DNA from: Halovenus sp.
GTDB taxonomy: Archaea > Halobacteriota > Halobacteria > Halobacteriales > Haloarculaceae
Direction of reading: 5' to 3'
DNA: 16,585 nt
Assembly: GCA_028274925.1 (NCBI GenBank)
Contig: JAQCNR010000320.1
Span: 1-16,585, forward strand
Part shown: positions 7,007-13,388 of the stretch, one piece after another
Layout of the letters: each line of letters opens with the position of its first letter
How positions within the stretch are numbered: the stretch's first letter is position 1
Made by a program: the position numbers and the translations under genes
The notes under the pieces: model-generated
Told to the model about the DNA's origin: nothing
Databases searched by the model: none
What the model saw: only the letters and a program-made list of their open reading frames with translations

Positions 7007-8008
7007 ATGGACGAGATAATCGACACGGTACGGATGGGACAGACAGGACTGCAAGTAAGTGAGATTGCCTTCGGGACGTGGCGGTTCGGCCGCGAGACGC
7101 AGGAGGGTAACCTCGAAACTAGCCGCGAACAGGCCCACGAACTGCTCGACGCCTACGCAGCAGCAGGGGGACGGTTCATCGATACCGCCGACGTCTACGG
7201 CGGCGGCGTCAGCGAAGAGTGGATTGGCGAGTGGCTGGAAGACCGCGACTGCGAGGACTTCGTCATCGCCTCGAAAATCTACTGGCCAACCCGCGAAGAC
7301 GACCCCAACGGGAAGGGGTTGAGCCGCAAGCACATGCGCCGTCAGATCGACCTGATGCTCGACCGCCTCGGGACCGATTACCTCGACGTGCTCTACATCC
7401 ACCGCTGGGACGACGACACGCCAGCGCGAGAACTGATGCGGACGCTGGATGGCTTCGTGCAGGACGGGAAGGTCAACTATCTCGGTGCCTCGACGTTCGT
7501 GCCCAACACGTGGAAGATTGCCGAAGCGAACGAACTCGCCGAGCGCTACGGCTGGGAGAAATTCAGCGTTACCCAGCCCCGGTACAATCTCGTCGACCGG
7601 GAAATCGAAGGCGAGTATATGGAATTTTGCCGCACGCGGGGTCTCGGCGTCTGCCCGTGGAGCCCACTCGGACAGGGCTTTCTCACCGGCAAGTACGAGC
7701 GCGGCGAGGGGACACCCGAGGATTCGACGGCCTCGGATACCGACGGCTGGGAGGACCGCTACCTGACTGAAGAGAACTTCCAGACACTCGACGTTGTGCG
7801 TGAAGTTGCCGACGAAGTCGGAGCCTCCGAGGCACAGGTCGCCGTTGCGTACCAGATTGCACATCCAGCGCTGACCGCGCCAATCATCGGTGCCCGGACC
7901 GTCGAGCAACTCGAAGAGAACCTCGGGGCGGCGTCGGTCGAACTCTCCGACGAGCAGTTCGAGCGCCTGGAGGAAGCAGGTGACGGGCCGTTCGCCGATA
8001 TGGTATGA
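7007..8008 (+). CDS. Aldo/keto reductase
   Basis: A 333-residue NAD(P)H-dependent oxidoreductase with the aldo/keto reductase (beta/alpha)8 barrel. The catalytic tetrad can be read as D59 and Y64 (FIDTADVYGGG), K90 (VIASKIYW) and H132 (VLYIHRWDDDTP). The C-terminal cofactor region appears as APIIGARTVEQLEENLGA, which in this family binds the NADPH phosphate and ribose. The text GLSRKHMRRQIDLMLDRLGTDYLD-like region at 104-127 is typical of the YajO/potassium-channel beta-subunit branch. The substrate cannot be inferred. An in-frame GTG at 6986 would add seven residues, but the TATA spacing favours 7007. Its stop overlaps the ATG of the enolase-superfamily gene in an ATGA, so the two enzymes are probably made together and may share a pathway. 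Confidence 0.93.
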   Translation: MDEIIDTVRMGQTGLQVSEIAFGTWRFGRETQEGNLETSREQAHELLDAYAAAGGRFIDTADVYGGGVSEEWIGEWLEDRDCEDFVIASKIYWPTREDDPNGKGLSRKHMRRQIDLMLDRLGTDYLDVLYIHRWDDDTPARELMRTLDGFVQDGKVNYLGASTFVPNTWKIAEANELAERYGWEKFSVTQPRYNLVDREIEGEYMEFCRTRGLGVCPWSPLGQGFLTGKYERGEGTPEDSTASDTDGWEDRYLTEENFQTLDVVREVADEVGASEAQVAVAYQIAHPALTAPIIGARTVEQLEENLGAASVELSDEQFERLEEAGDGPFADMV

Positions 8009-9039
8009 TTGTCGGAGCAGCGAGCGAGCGACACGAACTCGCCATCGACGGCGGCTTCGAGATTGCCCGCGGCGCGAGTCAGACGACTGAAACAGTCGTC
8101 GTCCGCCCCGACGGCGAAGACGGCCAGACGGGCATCGGCGCGGCCGCACCCTCGTCGTACTACGGTGAGAGCGTCGAGAGTGTCGAGTCCGTCCTGCCGG
8201 AGTTGCTCGATGCGGTGACGGGGATGGACCCGACCCGCCAGCAGACTATCGAGACACTCCTGCGAGAGCGAGCGCCCGACGAGGCTGCAGCGCGAGCGGC
8301 GGTGTCGGTCGCTGTCCACGACTTGGCTGCCAGACAGGCAGACGAGCCACTGTACCGCCGGCTCGGACTCGACCCCACACTGTCGCCGACGAGTTCTTAC
8401 ACGGTGAGTATCGACTCGCCGGCGGGGATGGCCAGCGCGGCACAGAAGGCGCTCAGTGCGGGCTATCGAGTTCTGAAGGTGAAACTCGGAACCGACGACG
8501 ACCGGGCACGGATGGACGCAATTCGGAAGACCGTACAACAGGCCCGGATTCGCGTCGACGCCAACGGTGCGTGGACGCCCCAAGAGACAATCGAGAAGAT
8601 GGAGTGGCTCGCAAACGCTGGCGTCGAGTTCGTCGAACAGCCGGTTCCGGCCGACAACCCAGACGGGCTTGCACGGGTCGCCGAGGAGGGATTCTTACCG
8701 GTTGCTGCCGACGAGTCCTGCGTGACCGCTTCGGATGTGCCGACAGTCACAGACGTGGATATCGTTGTCGTGAAACTCGCGAAGTGTGGCGGGATTCGGC
8801 CGGCCATGCGGCAAATCGAGACCGCACACGCCCACGGCCTCGATGTCATGCTCGGCTGTATGGTCGAGAGCATGGCCTCGCTCGCGGGGGCGTGTCATCT
8901 CGCCCCGCTGGTGGAATACGCCGACCTCGATGGGTCGCTGTTGCTCTCGGCGGACCCCTACGAAGGAATCCCGATGCCGAACGGCAACATCGACCTCTCG
9001 GCTGTCGAGACTGGAACGGGTGTGACGCAGGCGGAGTGA
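8005..9039 (+). CDS. Enolase-superfamily enzyme, dipeptide epimerase-like
   Basis: A 344-residue member of the mandelate racemase/muconate lactonizing group of the enolase superfamily, closest by motif to L-Ala-D/L-Glu-type dipeptide epimerases. The barrel carries K158-V-K160 (KxK), the metal ligands D185 (RVDANGAW), E211 (VEQPVP) and D236 (AADES), and the opposite base lysine in VVKLAKCGG (K257 or K260, more likely K260). GCMVESMASLAGACHLA and the DLD pair at 307-309 are typical of dipeptide epimerases, where the DxD binds the dipeptide ammonium group. Such enzymes in bacteria act in murein recycling; archaea lack murein, so a peptide catabolic role or a different substrate is likely. N-succinylamino acid racemase/o-succinylbenzoate synthase is the main alternative. 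It overlaps the reductase stop by ATGA and ends one base from the convergent ligase-like gene. Confidence 0.88.
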   Translation: MIVGAASERHELAIDGGFEIARGASQTTETVVVRPDGEDGQTGIGAAAPSSYYGESVESVESVLPELLDAVTGMDPTRQQTIETLLRERAPDEAAARAAVSVAVHDLAARQADEPLYRRLGLDPTLSPTSSYTVSIDSPAGMASAAQKALSAGYRVLKVKLGTDDDRARMDAIRKTVQQARIRVDANGAWTPQETIEKMEWLANAGVEFVEQPVPADNPDGLARVAEEGFLPVAADESCVTASDVPTVTDVDIVVVKLAKCGGIRPAMRQIETAHAHGLDVMLGCMVESMASLAGACHLAPLVEYADLDGSLLLSADPYEGIPMPNGNIDLSAVETGTGVTQAE

Positions 9040-9040
9040 G

Positions 9041-10150
9041 TCAGTCCCCGACCGCCGATATTCTGTGATTAAGATCGTCTTCGAGTCGGTTCGCGTGTTC
9101 GAGACGAATTTTTCTGGCCTCGTCTTTGGAAATGTCACCACTGCCGGCCAGTTCCGATGTCGTGGACTCGTAGGCGTCGACATCGAACCCAAATTCGTCG
9201 AGATACTCACGCAGGTCGTCGGTGAGACCATCAGTGATGGCTGTCTCGACGTGGTCGAGAACGTGGGAGAACTCGGGGAGGACAACCTCCGCTGCTGAGA
9301 ACGCCGGCGTCGACCCGTCGATACTGACGTCGGCGCTTTGCAGCGACTCGGTGATTTTCCCAAGCCGGTCGGCCAACTGGAGCACCTGACTCGGGAGGGC
9401 AGTGTCGGGCGAGCGCCACTCGACAGTATCGAAGCTGTCCCGGAACTGCACGGGCGTCCACACCGAACTCTCGGGGTCGAAGTTCGCCTCGATAGTCTGG
9501 CGGTCGACACCCGCCTCGGCAGCCGCGGTGACGAACTCCTCGTGGCGGCGTTCGAGTCGGCGGTTCCACTCCGCTTTGCTGTCGACGTAGGGCCACAGTC
9601 GGCCCTGATGTGGGAGGTTGTCGTAGGCCAGCCAGCGGTACAGTTTCGAGCGCGCCCCGGCCGCTACCTCCTCGCCGCGGTAGTACGGCGCGGAGTTGAC
9701 GAGCGCGAGGGCGGGGTCGATCGCGATGAACGTGTTCAACTGCTCGACTGCTCGCCCGGGCTGTTGTTCGACGTGGATATGTGTGCCGGCGCAGTGGCGG
9801 ACGTACTCGAACTCCTCGCCAATCAGGTCGGCCTGCACGTCAGTTCGGTCGTTGGGCAGGTCCCGAATCGAATCGGCGTTAATTGGGGTTGCCAGCGGAA
9901 CGAGGTGCTGGCCACGCTCCGCAGCCAGTTCAACTACCGCCTCGATTCGGCCGTAGAATTCCCGGCGAAGTTCGACATGTGACGCACACGGTGTCGTTTT
10001 GATTTCCAGCATGGGTGCGACGAACTCGCGTTCGACGCCGGCCGCAACCTCTGTCAACCCATCAGGTTCGACGAGTCGCCCGTGGTCGTCGATGACCCAG
10101 TACTCGACTTCGATGCTCCGACGGATTGGTTCCGATTCGTGTGCTGACAC
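9041..10150 (-). CDS. Glutamate-cysteine ligase-like (GCS2 / carboxylate-amine ligase) protein
   Basis: A protein of about 369 residues in the glutamate-cysteine ligase family 2 (YbdK/EgtA-like, glutamine-synthetase fold). The N-terminal metal/ATP-site strand reads SIEVEYWVID (residues 12-21), comparable to GVEEEF in classical members, and FVAPMLEIKTTP (43-54) supplies further acidic ligands. CAGTHIHVEQ (120-129) matches the conserved HxHV strand and VEWRSPDTAL the later Arg/Asp motif. Family enzymes join glutamate to cysteine or another amine using ATP; haloarchaea make gamma-glutamylcysteine as a thiol. The IEVEY variant suggests a divergent paralogue, so I give no symbol. The start is uncertain: I chose the GTG at 10150 since the preceding residues look non-coding, while a TTG at 10213 is also in frame. 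It is divergent from the interrupted amidotransferase gene. Confidence 0.85.
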   Translation of the reverse strand: MSAHESEPIRRSIEVEYWVIDDHGRLVEPDGLTEVAAGVEREFVAPMLEIKTTPCASHVELRREFYGRIEAVVELAAERGQHLVPLATPINADSIRDLPNDRTDVQADLIGEEFEYVRHCAGTHIHVEQQPGRAVEQLNTFIAIDPALALVNSAPYYRGEEVAAGARSKLYRWLAYDNLPHQGRLWPYVDSKAEWNRRLERRHEEFVTAAAEAGVDRQTIEANFDPESSVWTPVQFRDSFDTVEWRSPDTALPSQVLQLADRLGKITESLQSADVSIDGSTPAFSAAEVVLPEFSHVLDHVETAITDGLTDDLREYLDEFGFDVDAYESTTSELAGSGDISKDEARKIRLEHANRLEDDLNHRISAVGD

Positions 10151-10228
10151 AGTCCTGATCTGATGATTCCGGAAGGCGTTGCAGCCAACCGCTTGGCGTT
10201 CTGTTCGTCCCAACGAATATTCTACAAC

Positions 10229-10237
10229 AATATAAAT
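10229..10237 (-). promoter_or_regulatory. Putative TATA box of the ligase-like gene
   Basis: The minus strand reads TTTATATTG, a good archaeal TATA box. Transcription would begin near 10207, leaving a leader of roughly 57 bases to the GTG at 10150. Only a weak AGGA precedes that GTG, which keeps the start codon uncertain. Confidence 0.45.
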
Positions 10238-10348
10238 ATCAGGAATTCCGCGAGATTTGAATTGGTATTTTAGTAATTTGTGCTATTGATACGCCAAACA
10301 CACACTTTGAACGATAAAATTAACTAGTATTGTATATTGCTACGCAAA

Positions 10349-10386
10349 AGTGAGCGATAGTATCCAAAACGCCGTCAGAGTGAGCG
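10349..10386 (+). repeat. Direct repeat AGTGAGCG spaced 30 bases
   Basis: AGTGAGCG occurs at 10349-10356 and 10379-10386, followed each time by an A/T-rich ATAGTAT or TATACTC. The 30-base period is close to three helical turns, so both copies would face the same side of DNA upstream of the amidotransferase promoter. It is a weak candidate activator or repressor site. Confidence 0.4.
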
Positions 10387-10425
10387 TATACTCAACAATT
10401 ACTGAGAGAATCCCATACTGCAACG

Positions 10426-10431
10426 TTTATC
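10426..10431 (+). promoter_or_regulatory. TATA box of the amidotransferase gene
   Basis: TTTATC is centred about 28 bases before the ATG at 10457, with no Shine-Dalgarno sequence between, so the transcript is probably leaderless. The promoter looks intact although the gene is interrupted. Confidence 0.5.
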
Positions 10432-10456
10432 TGGGCTGAAGACACAGATGTGAACA

Positions 10457-11161
10457 ATGTCAAATGTCCGCATTGCGCTGTTGAACGCCGCTCACGCTGG
10501 CGAGGAGACCCGCAAGAATTTCGAGCGGGAAGTGCCCGCAGAACTCGTCAACTTCGACGTGACGGCGTGTGAGTTTCCGGAGACGCTGTCGTTCGACGGC
10601 TGTCTCATTACGGGGTCGCGGGCGTCGGTCTACTGGGACCGTGAGTGGATCGGCCAACTCAAAACGTGGGTTGGCTCCGCAATCCGACAGGGGATGCCAC
10701 ATCTCGGCGTCTGCTTTGGCCATCAGTTACTGGCGGAGGTCCTCGGCGGGTCGGTCGAGAACATGGGTGAGTACGAAATCGGCTACCGGACGGTCGAACA
10801 CGAGGGAACCTAAGTGTTGTTCGAGGACATCGACCGCGATTTCACCGTCTTTACGACGCACTCAGACCGGGTGACACGGCTGCCGCCCGGCGCAGAGTTG
10901 CTCGCCAGAAACGATTACGGAATCCACGGCTTCCGGCAAGGGCAGGTTTTCGCCGTGCAGTTTCACCCGGAGTACGACCGGGCAATGGCCGAGCGAGTGA
11001 CTCGAGGGAAAGACGAACTCCCCGAACAGAAGGTACAGCGCGTCTTCGACGGCATCAACGAGGAAAATATCTCGGCGGCCGCCGAGGCGACGACCGTCTT
11101 CGAGAACTTTCTGGAGTTCGTCGCGCAACACCAGCCACTCGAACAGGCCGAGTCAGTCTGA
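10457..11161 (+). pseudogene. Class I glutamine amidotransferase interrupted by in-frame TAA
   Basis: The two halves lie in the same frame and together make a normal class I amidotransferase of about 234 codons, like the stand-alone GMP-synthase-type domains that take ammonia from glutamine. A single TAA at 10811-10813 splits them. The nucleophile C86 (LGVCFGHQLLAEVLGG) is in the first half, while the His and Glu of the triad (QFHPEYD, codons 170 and 172) are in the second, so neither half alone could be a glutaminase. The second half keeps haloarchaeal codon use and conserved text (VFTTHSDRV, RVTRGKDELP), which points to a recent mutation or a sequencing error. Restart at the GTG directly after the stop (10814) could give two polypeptides, but that is speculative. 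The 3' end overlaps the convergent RecA-like gene by nine bases. Confidence 0.85.
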
Positions 11162-11836
11162 CAGCCTGAAGGGTTGCCACTCGCTGGGCTGGTCTGGCAG
11201 TCCTCGAACGCGGAGTTCACCGTCGGCGTCGGTCTCCTCGGGTCCACGAACCTCGATCCGACCGTCGGCGGCCTGGCTGAGCGTGTTCACCGTCTTCGTG
11301 TCGTGGGTCGTCGGGTCGATAGCGAACACACCGAGTCCGTCTGCGCTGTCAATTCGGCCCGAGAGGGTCTGGGAAAACTGGAACAGCGTGCGCAGGTCAA
11401 CGTACATCGACAGCGACGAGAGACTGATGAGACCAGTCCGGACGCGGCCCTCGACGACGCCGGGGTACATCGACTCGTACAGCGCCGAGAACTTCATCCC
11501 GATGCCGGTCAGGTCACTCTGTGTCGAGACGTACTTCACTTTGGCGTCGAGTTGGGCCTTCCCGATGTCCTGCCCGCTGCAGTCGATGATGCCCATGTGT
11601 GTGGCGACGACGGCAGGGTCGTCGCGCTGACACGACTTAATGAGTTTCTTGCAGGTCATGTTCGTGGAGATGAACAGCGACCCCTCGCCGAACCGGGTCC
11701 CGTGGGCGACCATCGCCCGCGCGAGGTCTTCAGACGGGCTGAGCGCCGGTCCGGCGACGAGCACCGTCGTTCCCGCGTCGATTGGCTCGATTGGAATCCC
11801 GTCGTCGAACTCGTAGCGGTCGGGCGCGTCACTCAT
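11153..11836 (-). CDS. HTR-like RecA-fold protein with degenerate P-loop
   Basis: A 227-residue protein of the haloarchaeal HTR-like family (RecA/KaiC fold), whose members often sit beside sensory and taxis genes. The P-loop region reads TTVLVAGPALSPSEDLARAM at residues 23-42, where a Gly-Lys pair would be expected; here it is Pro-Ser, so normal ATP binding is doubtful. The strand TGLISLSSLSMYVDLRTLFQF is the Walker B-equivalent segment and carries no acidic residue at its end. The C-terminal part (GVFAIDPTTHDTKTVNTLSQAADGRIEVR) is the family's conserved ending. Its ATG overlaps the stop of the receiver-GAF gene (ATGA), so the two proteins are likely made in step and may interact. Its function is unknown; a non-enzymatic signalling partner is my inference. 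Confidence 0.82.
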   Translation of the reverse strand: MSDAPDRYEFDDGIPIEPIDAGTTVLVAGPALSPSEDLARAMVAHGTRFGEGSLFISTNMTCKKLIKSCQRDDPAVVATHMGIIDCSGQDIGKAQLDAKVKYVSTQSDLTGIGMKFSALYESMYPGVVEGRVRTGLISLSSLSMYVDLRTLFQFSQTLSGRIDSADGLGVFAIDPTTHDTKTVNTLSQAADGRIEVRGPEETDADGELRVRGLPDQPSEWQPFRLSD

Positions 11837-12741
11837 CGCTCACCCTCTTTCGCGGCGTCCAACTGGGTGTGGAGTTCGATGAGGTCCATTGCCGTCGCGG
11901 CGAGTTTCTGAAGATACGCCTCGTCGGCGAGGGAGAACTCCCGCGGTTCCGTGTCGTAGACACAGAGCGGCCCGATGACGAGTCCAGAGGGCGCAACCAG
12001 ATTTGCACCCATGTACGAGCGGATTCCCATGTCGATGAGCGTCTCGCTACGGGATTCGAATCGTGGGTCCTCGGTGACGTCGGGGACGGTCATCACGTTG
12101 TCATCTTCGAGAATCGTGAACGTACAGATTGAGTCTTCACGGTCTATCGAGTCCCACTCCTCGGCGGACCCGTAGCAGGCCAAAAACTCCTGACTGTGTT
12201 CGCTGATGATGTTAATCGAGGACTGTTCGACCGCGAAGTGCTCGGCAGCGAGGTCGGTAATCCGGTCGAGTGCCTCCAGGAGTTCCGGGTTGTCGAGGTC
12301 GAACGACCGAAGCGCGAGCAGTCGCTGTTGTTCGGTTTGCGGGAGCGGATACGAGCCCTGCGCTCTGTTCTCGATTGTCGTCCGGAGGAGTTCGGCGAGG
12401 CGTTCGTTCCCGAACACCGACCCCTTGCCGACGTATTCGGTCAGTGCCCCCTCCAGCCGTGTCGTATCGAGCGAGTCTGGGTCGGTGTCGGTGTACAGCA
12501 CGACACCGGCGTCCGGGGAGGCGTGGTCGGCCCGCCTGATGACCTCGAACCCGGTTCCGTCAGGGAGGTCGTACTCGGTGACGACGGCAACGAGGTCCTG
12601 GCGGAGGGCCTCGGCCGACGACTCGACACTGCCAGCAGTGAGCACCGAGAGGTCGAGGTCCGAGAGTTCCGACCGGAGGTGTTCGACCGTCTCCGACCGC
12701 GCGCTCTCGTCGGGGTCGACACAGAGAATCCGGTGTGACAT
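11833..12741 (-). CDS. Receiver-like (Asp-to-Glu) and GAF domain signalling protein
   Basis: A 302-residue cytoplasmic signalling protein. Residues 1-125 form a response-regulator receiver fold: ILCVDPDES with acidic D9 and D11, the Thr at about 84 (VLYTD) and the conserved lysine K106 (EYVGKGS). The phosphoacceptor position, four residues before the proline of YDLPDGTG, is E56 instead of Asp, so classical phosphorylation is unlikely and the domain may sit permanently in an active-like state. Residues about 144-295 form a GAF domain with the family text REDSICTFTI and VPDVTEDPRF, a small-ligand or redox sensor. There is no kinase, methyltransferase or DNA-binding output domain, so the signal probably passes to a partner, most likely the RecA-like protein coupled by ATGA. 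A TATA-like GTACATAC (12765-12772, minus strand) is about 28 bases before the ATG. Confidence 0.88.
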   Translation of the reverse strand: MSHRILCVDPDESARSETVEHLRSELSDLDLSVLTAGSVESSAEALRQDLVAVVTEYDLPDGTGFEVIRRADHASPDAGVVLYTDTDPDSLDTTRLEGALTEYVGKGSVFGNERLAELLRTTIENRAQGSYPLPQTEQQRLLALRSFDLDNPELLEALDRITDLAAEHFAVEQSSINIISEHSQEFLACYGSAEEWDSIDREDSICTFTILEDDNVMTVPDVTEDPRFESRSETLIDMGIRSYMGANLVAPSGLVIGPLCVYDTEPREFSLADEAYLQKLAATAMDLIELHTQLDAAKEGER

Positions 12742-12764
12742 AGGGGAACACTTGATGCCTGCCT

Positions 12765-12772
12765 GTATGTAC
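12765..12772 (-). promoter_or_regulatory. Putative TATA-like box of the receiver-GAF gene
   Basis: The minus strand reads GTACATAC, centred about 28 bases before the ATG at 12741. It overlaps a small palindrome GTACGTAC (12769-12776). The match to the archaeal TATA consensus is moderate. Confidence 0.35.
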
Positions 12773-12820
12773 GTACCGGCCCAGCTATCAACAACGAAAA
12801 CTCTGCCGTGGAGTCACGAG

Positions 12821-12826
12821 TTTATG
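12821..12826 (+). promoter_or_regulatory. TATA box of the unknown acidic protein gene
   Basis: TTTATG is centred about 27 bases before the ATG at 12851, with no Shine-Dalgarno sequence, indicating a leaderless start. Confidence 0.5.
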
Positions 12827-12850
12827 TTGGTGCCGGCCCAACGATGACCT

Positions 12851-13306
12851 ATGAGTCTCGACGTGGCTGTCCCCGACCCGCCAGAACTGGAAGGAATGGA
12901 CCCCAACGAGTACGAGGACGCCGAAGTCGTCGGCGACACCGACTACAAGCGCGACGAACTGGAGGCGTTCCTGCGAGAGGGTGCGTGGGAGGAATCCTTC
13001 GAGCAGTGGGCCGCCGAGACGGAGATGGACGAGCAGGACTTCGAGATTATGCTCGACCTGGAGATGATCGGACGGTTCGATTTCTTCTGGGATTCCTTCG
13101 CCGAGCGCGTCGGCTATCACGCCCCCGGAATCCCCGAAGACTGGAAGGAGCGCAACTATCACTCAGATATCGAATCGTGGGGCACAGTGTCGAGTATCAA
13201 CGCCTCGCTGACGGAACTGGGCCAGATTGTCTGTGACGTCCTGAAAGACGAGTATATTGACTGGGAGACGGAGTACGAGGCACCAGACGACCTACCCGAT
13301 TTCTGA
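12851..13306 (+). CDS. Conserved-looking acidic protein of unknown function
   Basis: A 151-residue soluble protein that I cannot assign. It is strongly acidic, without cysteine pairs or membrane segments. The middle (about 43-85) is predicted helical and rich in Glu and aromatic residues (ELEAFLREGAWEESFEQW, FEIMLDLEMIGRFDFFWD). A second half with GYHAPGIPEDWKERNYHSD and SSINASLTELGQIVCDVL suggests a compact alpha-rich fold. The last 20 residues are again acidic (WETEYEAPDDLPDF). Codon use matches its neighbours. It has its own leaderless-type promoter and ends 82 bases before infB on the same strand; infB has its own promoter in that gap. A link to translation through the neighbour is possible but only inferred. 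Confidence 0.85.
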   Translation: MSLDVAVPDPPELEGMDPNEYEDAEVVGDTDYKRDELEAFLREGAWEESFEQWAAETEMDEQDFEIMLDLEMIGRFDFFWDSFAERVGYHAPGIPEDWKERNYHSDIESWGTVSSINASLTELGQIVCDVLKDEYIDWETEYEAPDDLPDF

Positions 13307-13339
13307 ACTGCGTCGGTGCCGCCGAGTGATGAACGATGT

Positions 13340-13347
13340 ACTTAAAT
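13340..13347 (+). promoter_or_regulatory. TATA-like box of infB
   Basis: ACTTAAAT is centred about 45 bases before the infB ATG, which would place the transcription start near 13370 and leave a short leader of about 18 bases containing the Shine-Dalgarno sequence at 13377-13382. Confidence 0.5.
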
Positions 13348-13376
13348 GGCAACGACGGCTGGTATCTACCAGTTCT

Positions 13377-13382
13377 AGGTGA
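13377..13382 (+). promoter_or_regulatory. infB: Shine-Dalgarno sequence of infB
   Basis: AGGTGA, a six-base match to the 3' end of archaeal 16S rRNA, stands six bases before the ATG at 13389. It fixes the infB start and makes this the only clearly leadered gene in the window. Confidence 0.6.
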
Positions 13383-13388
13383 GACGGG

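Larger units (their letters stand above)
10151..10456. other. AT-rich divergent intergenic region
   Basis: About 306 bases without a convincing gene separate the ligase-like and amidotransferase genes. The region is much more AT-rich than its surroundings: positions 10261-10320 hold 18 G or C out of 60. It contains outward TATA-like boxes at both ends, an 8-base palindrome GAATATTC (10215-10222), and a direct repeat AGTGAGCG at 10349-10356 and 10379-10386. No tRNA-like folding or transposon end was seen. Confidence 0.7.

Noticed and set aside
6872..8149. A 425-codon open frame antisense to the aldo/keto reductase
   Set aside because: It covers a clear enzyme gene on the other strand, runs across two gene borders and shows no family motif or own promoter.
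10214..10456. A small RNA or tRNA gene in the AT-rich gap
   Set aside because: I could not draw a cloverleaf or a stable GC-rich stem; only promoter-like elements and short repeats are visible.
10811..10813. Pyrrolysine or selenocysteine decoding of the stop in the amidotransferase gene
   Set aside because: The stop is TAA, whereas pyrrolysine uses TAG and selenocysteine TGA. No SECIS-like hairpin was apparent.
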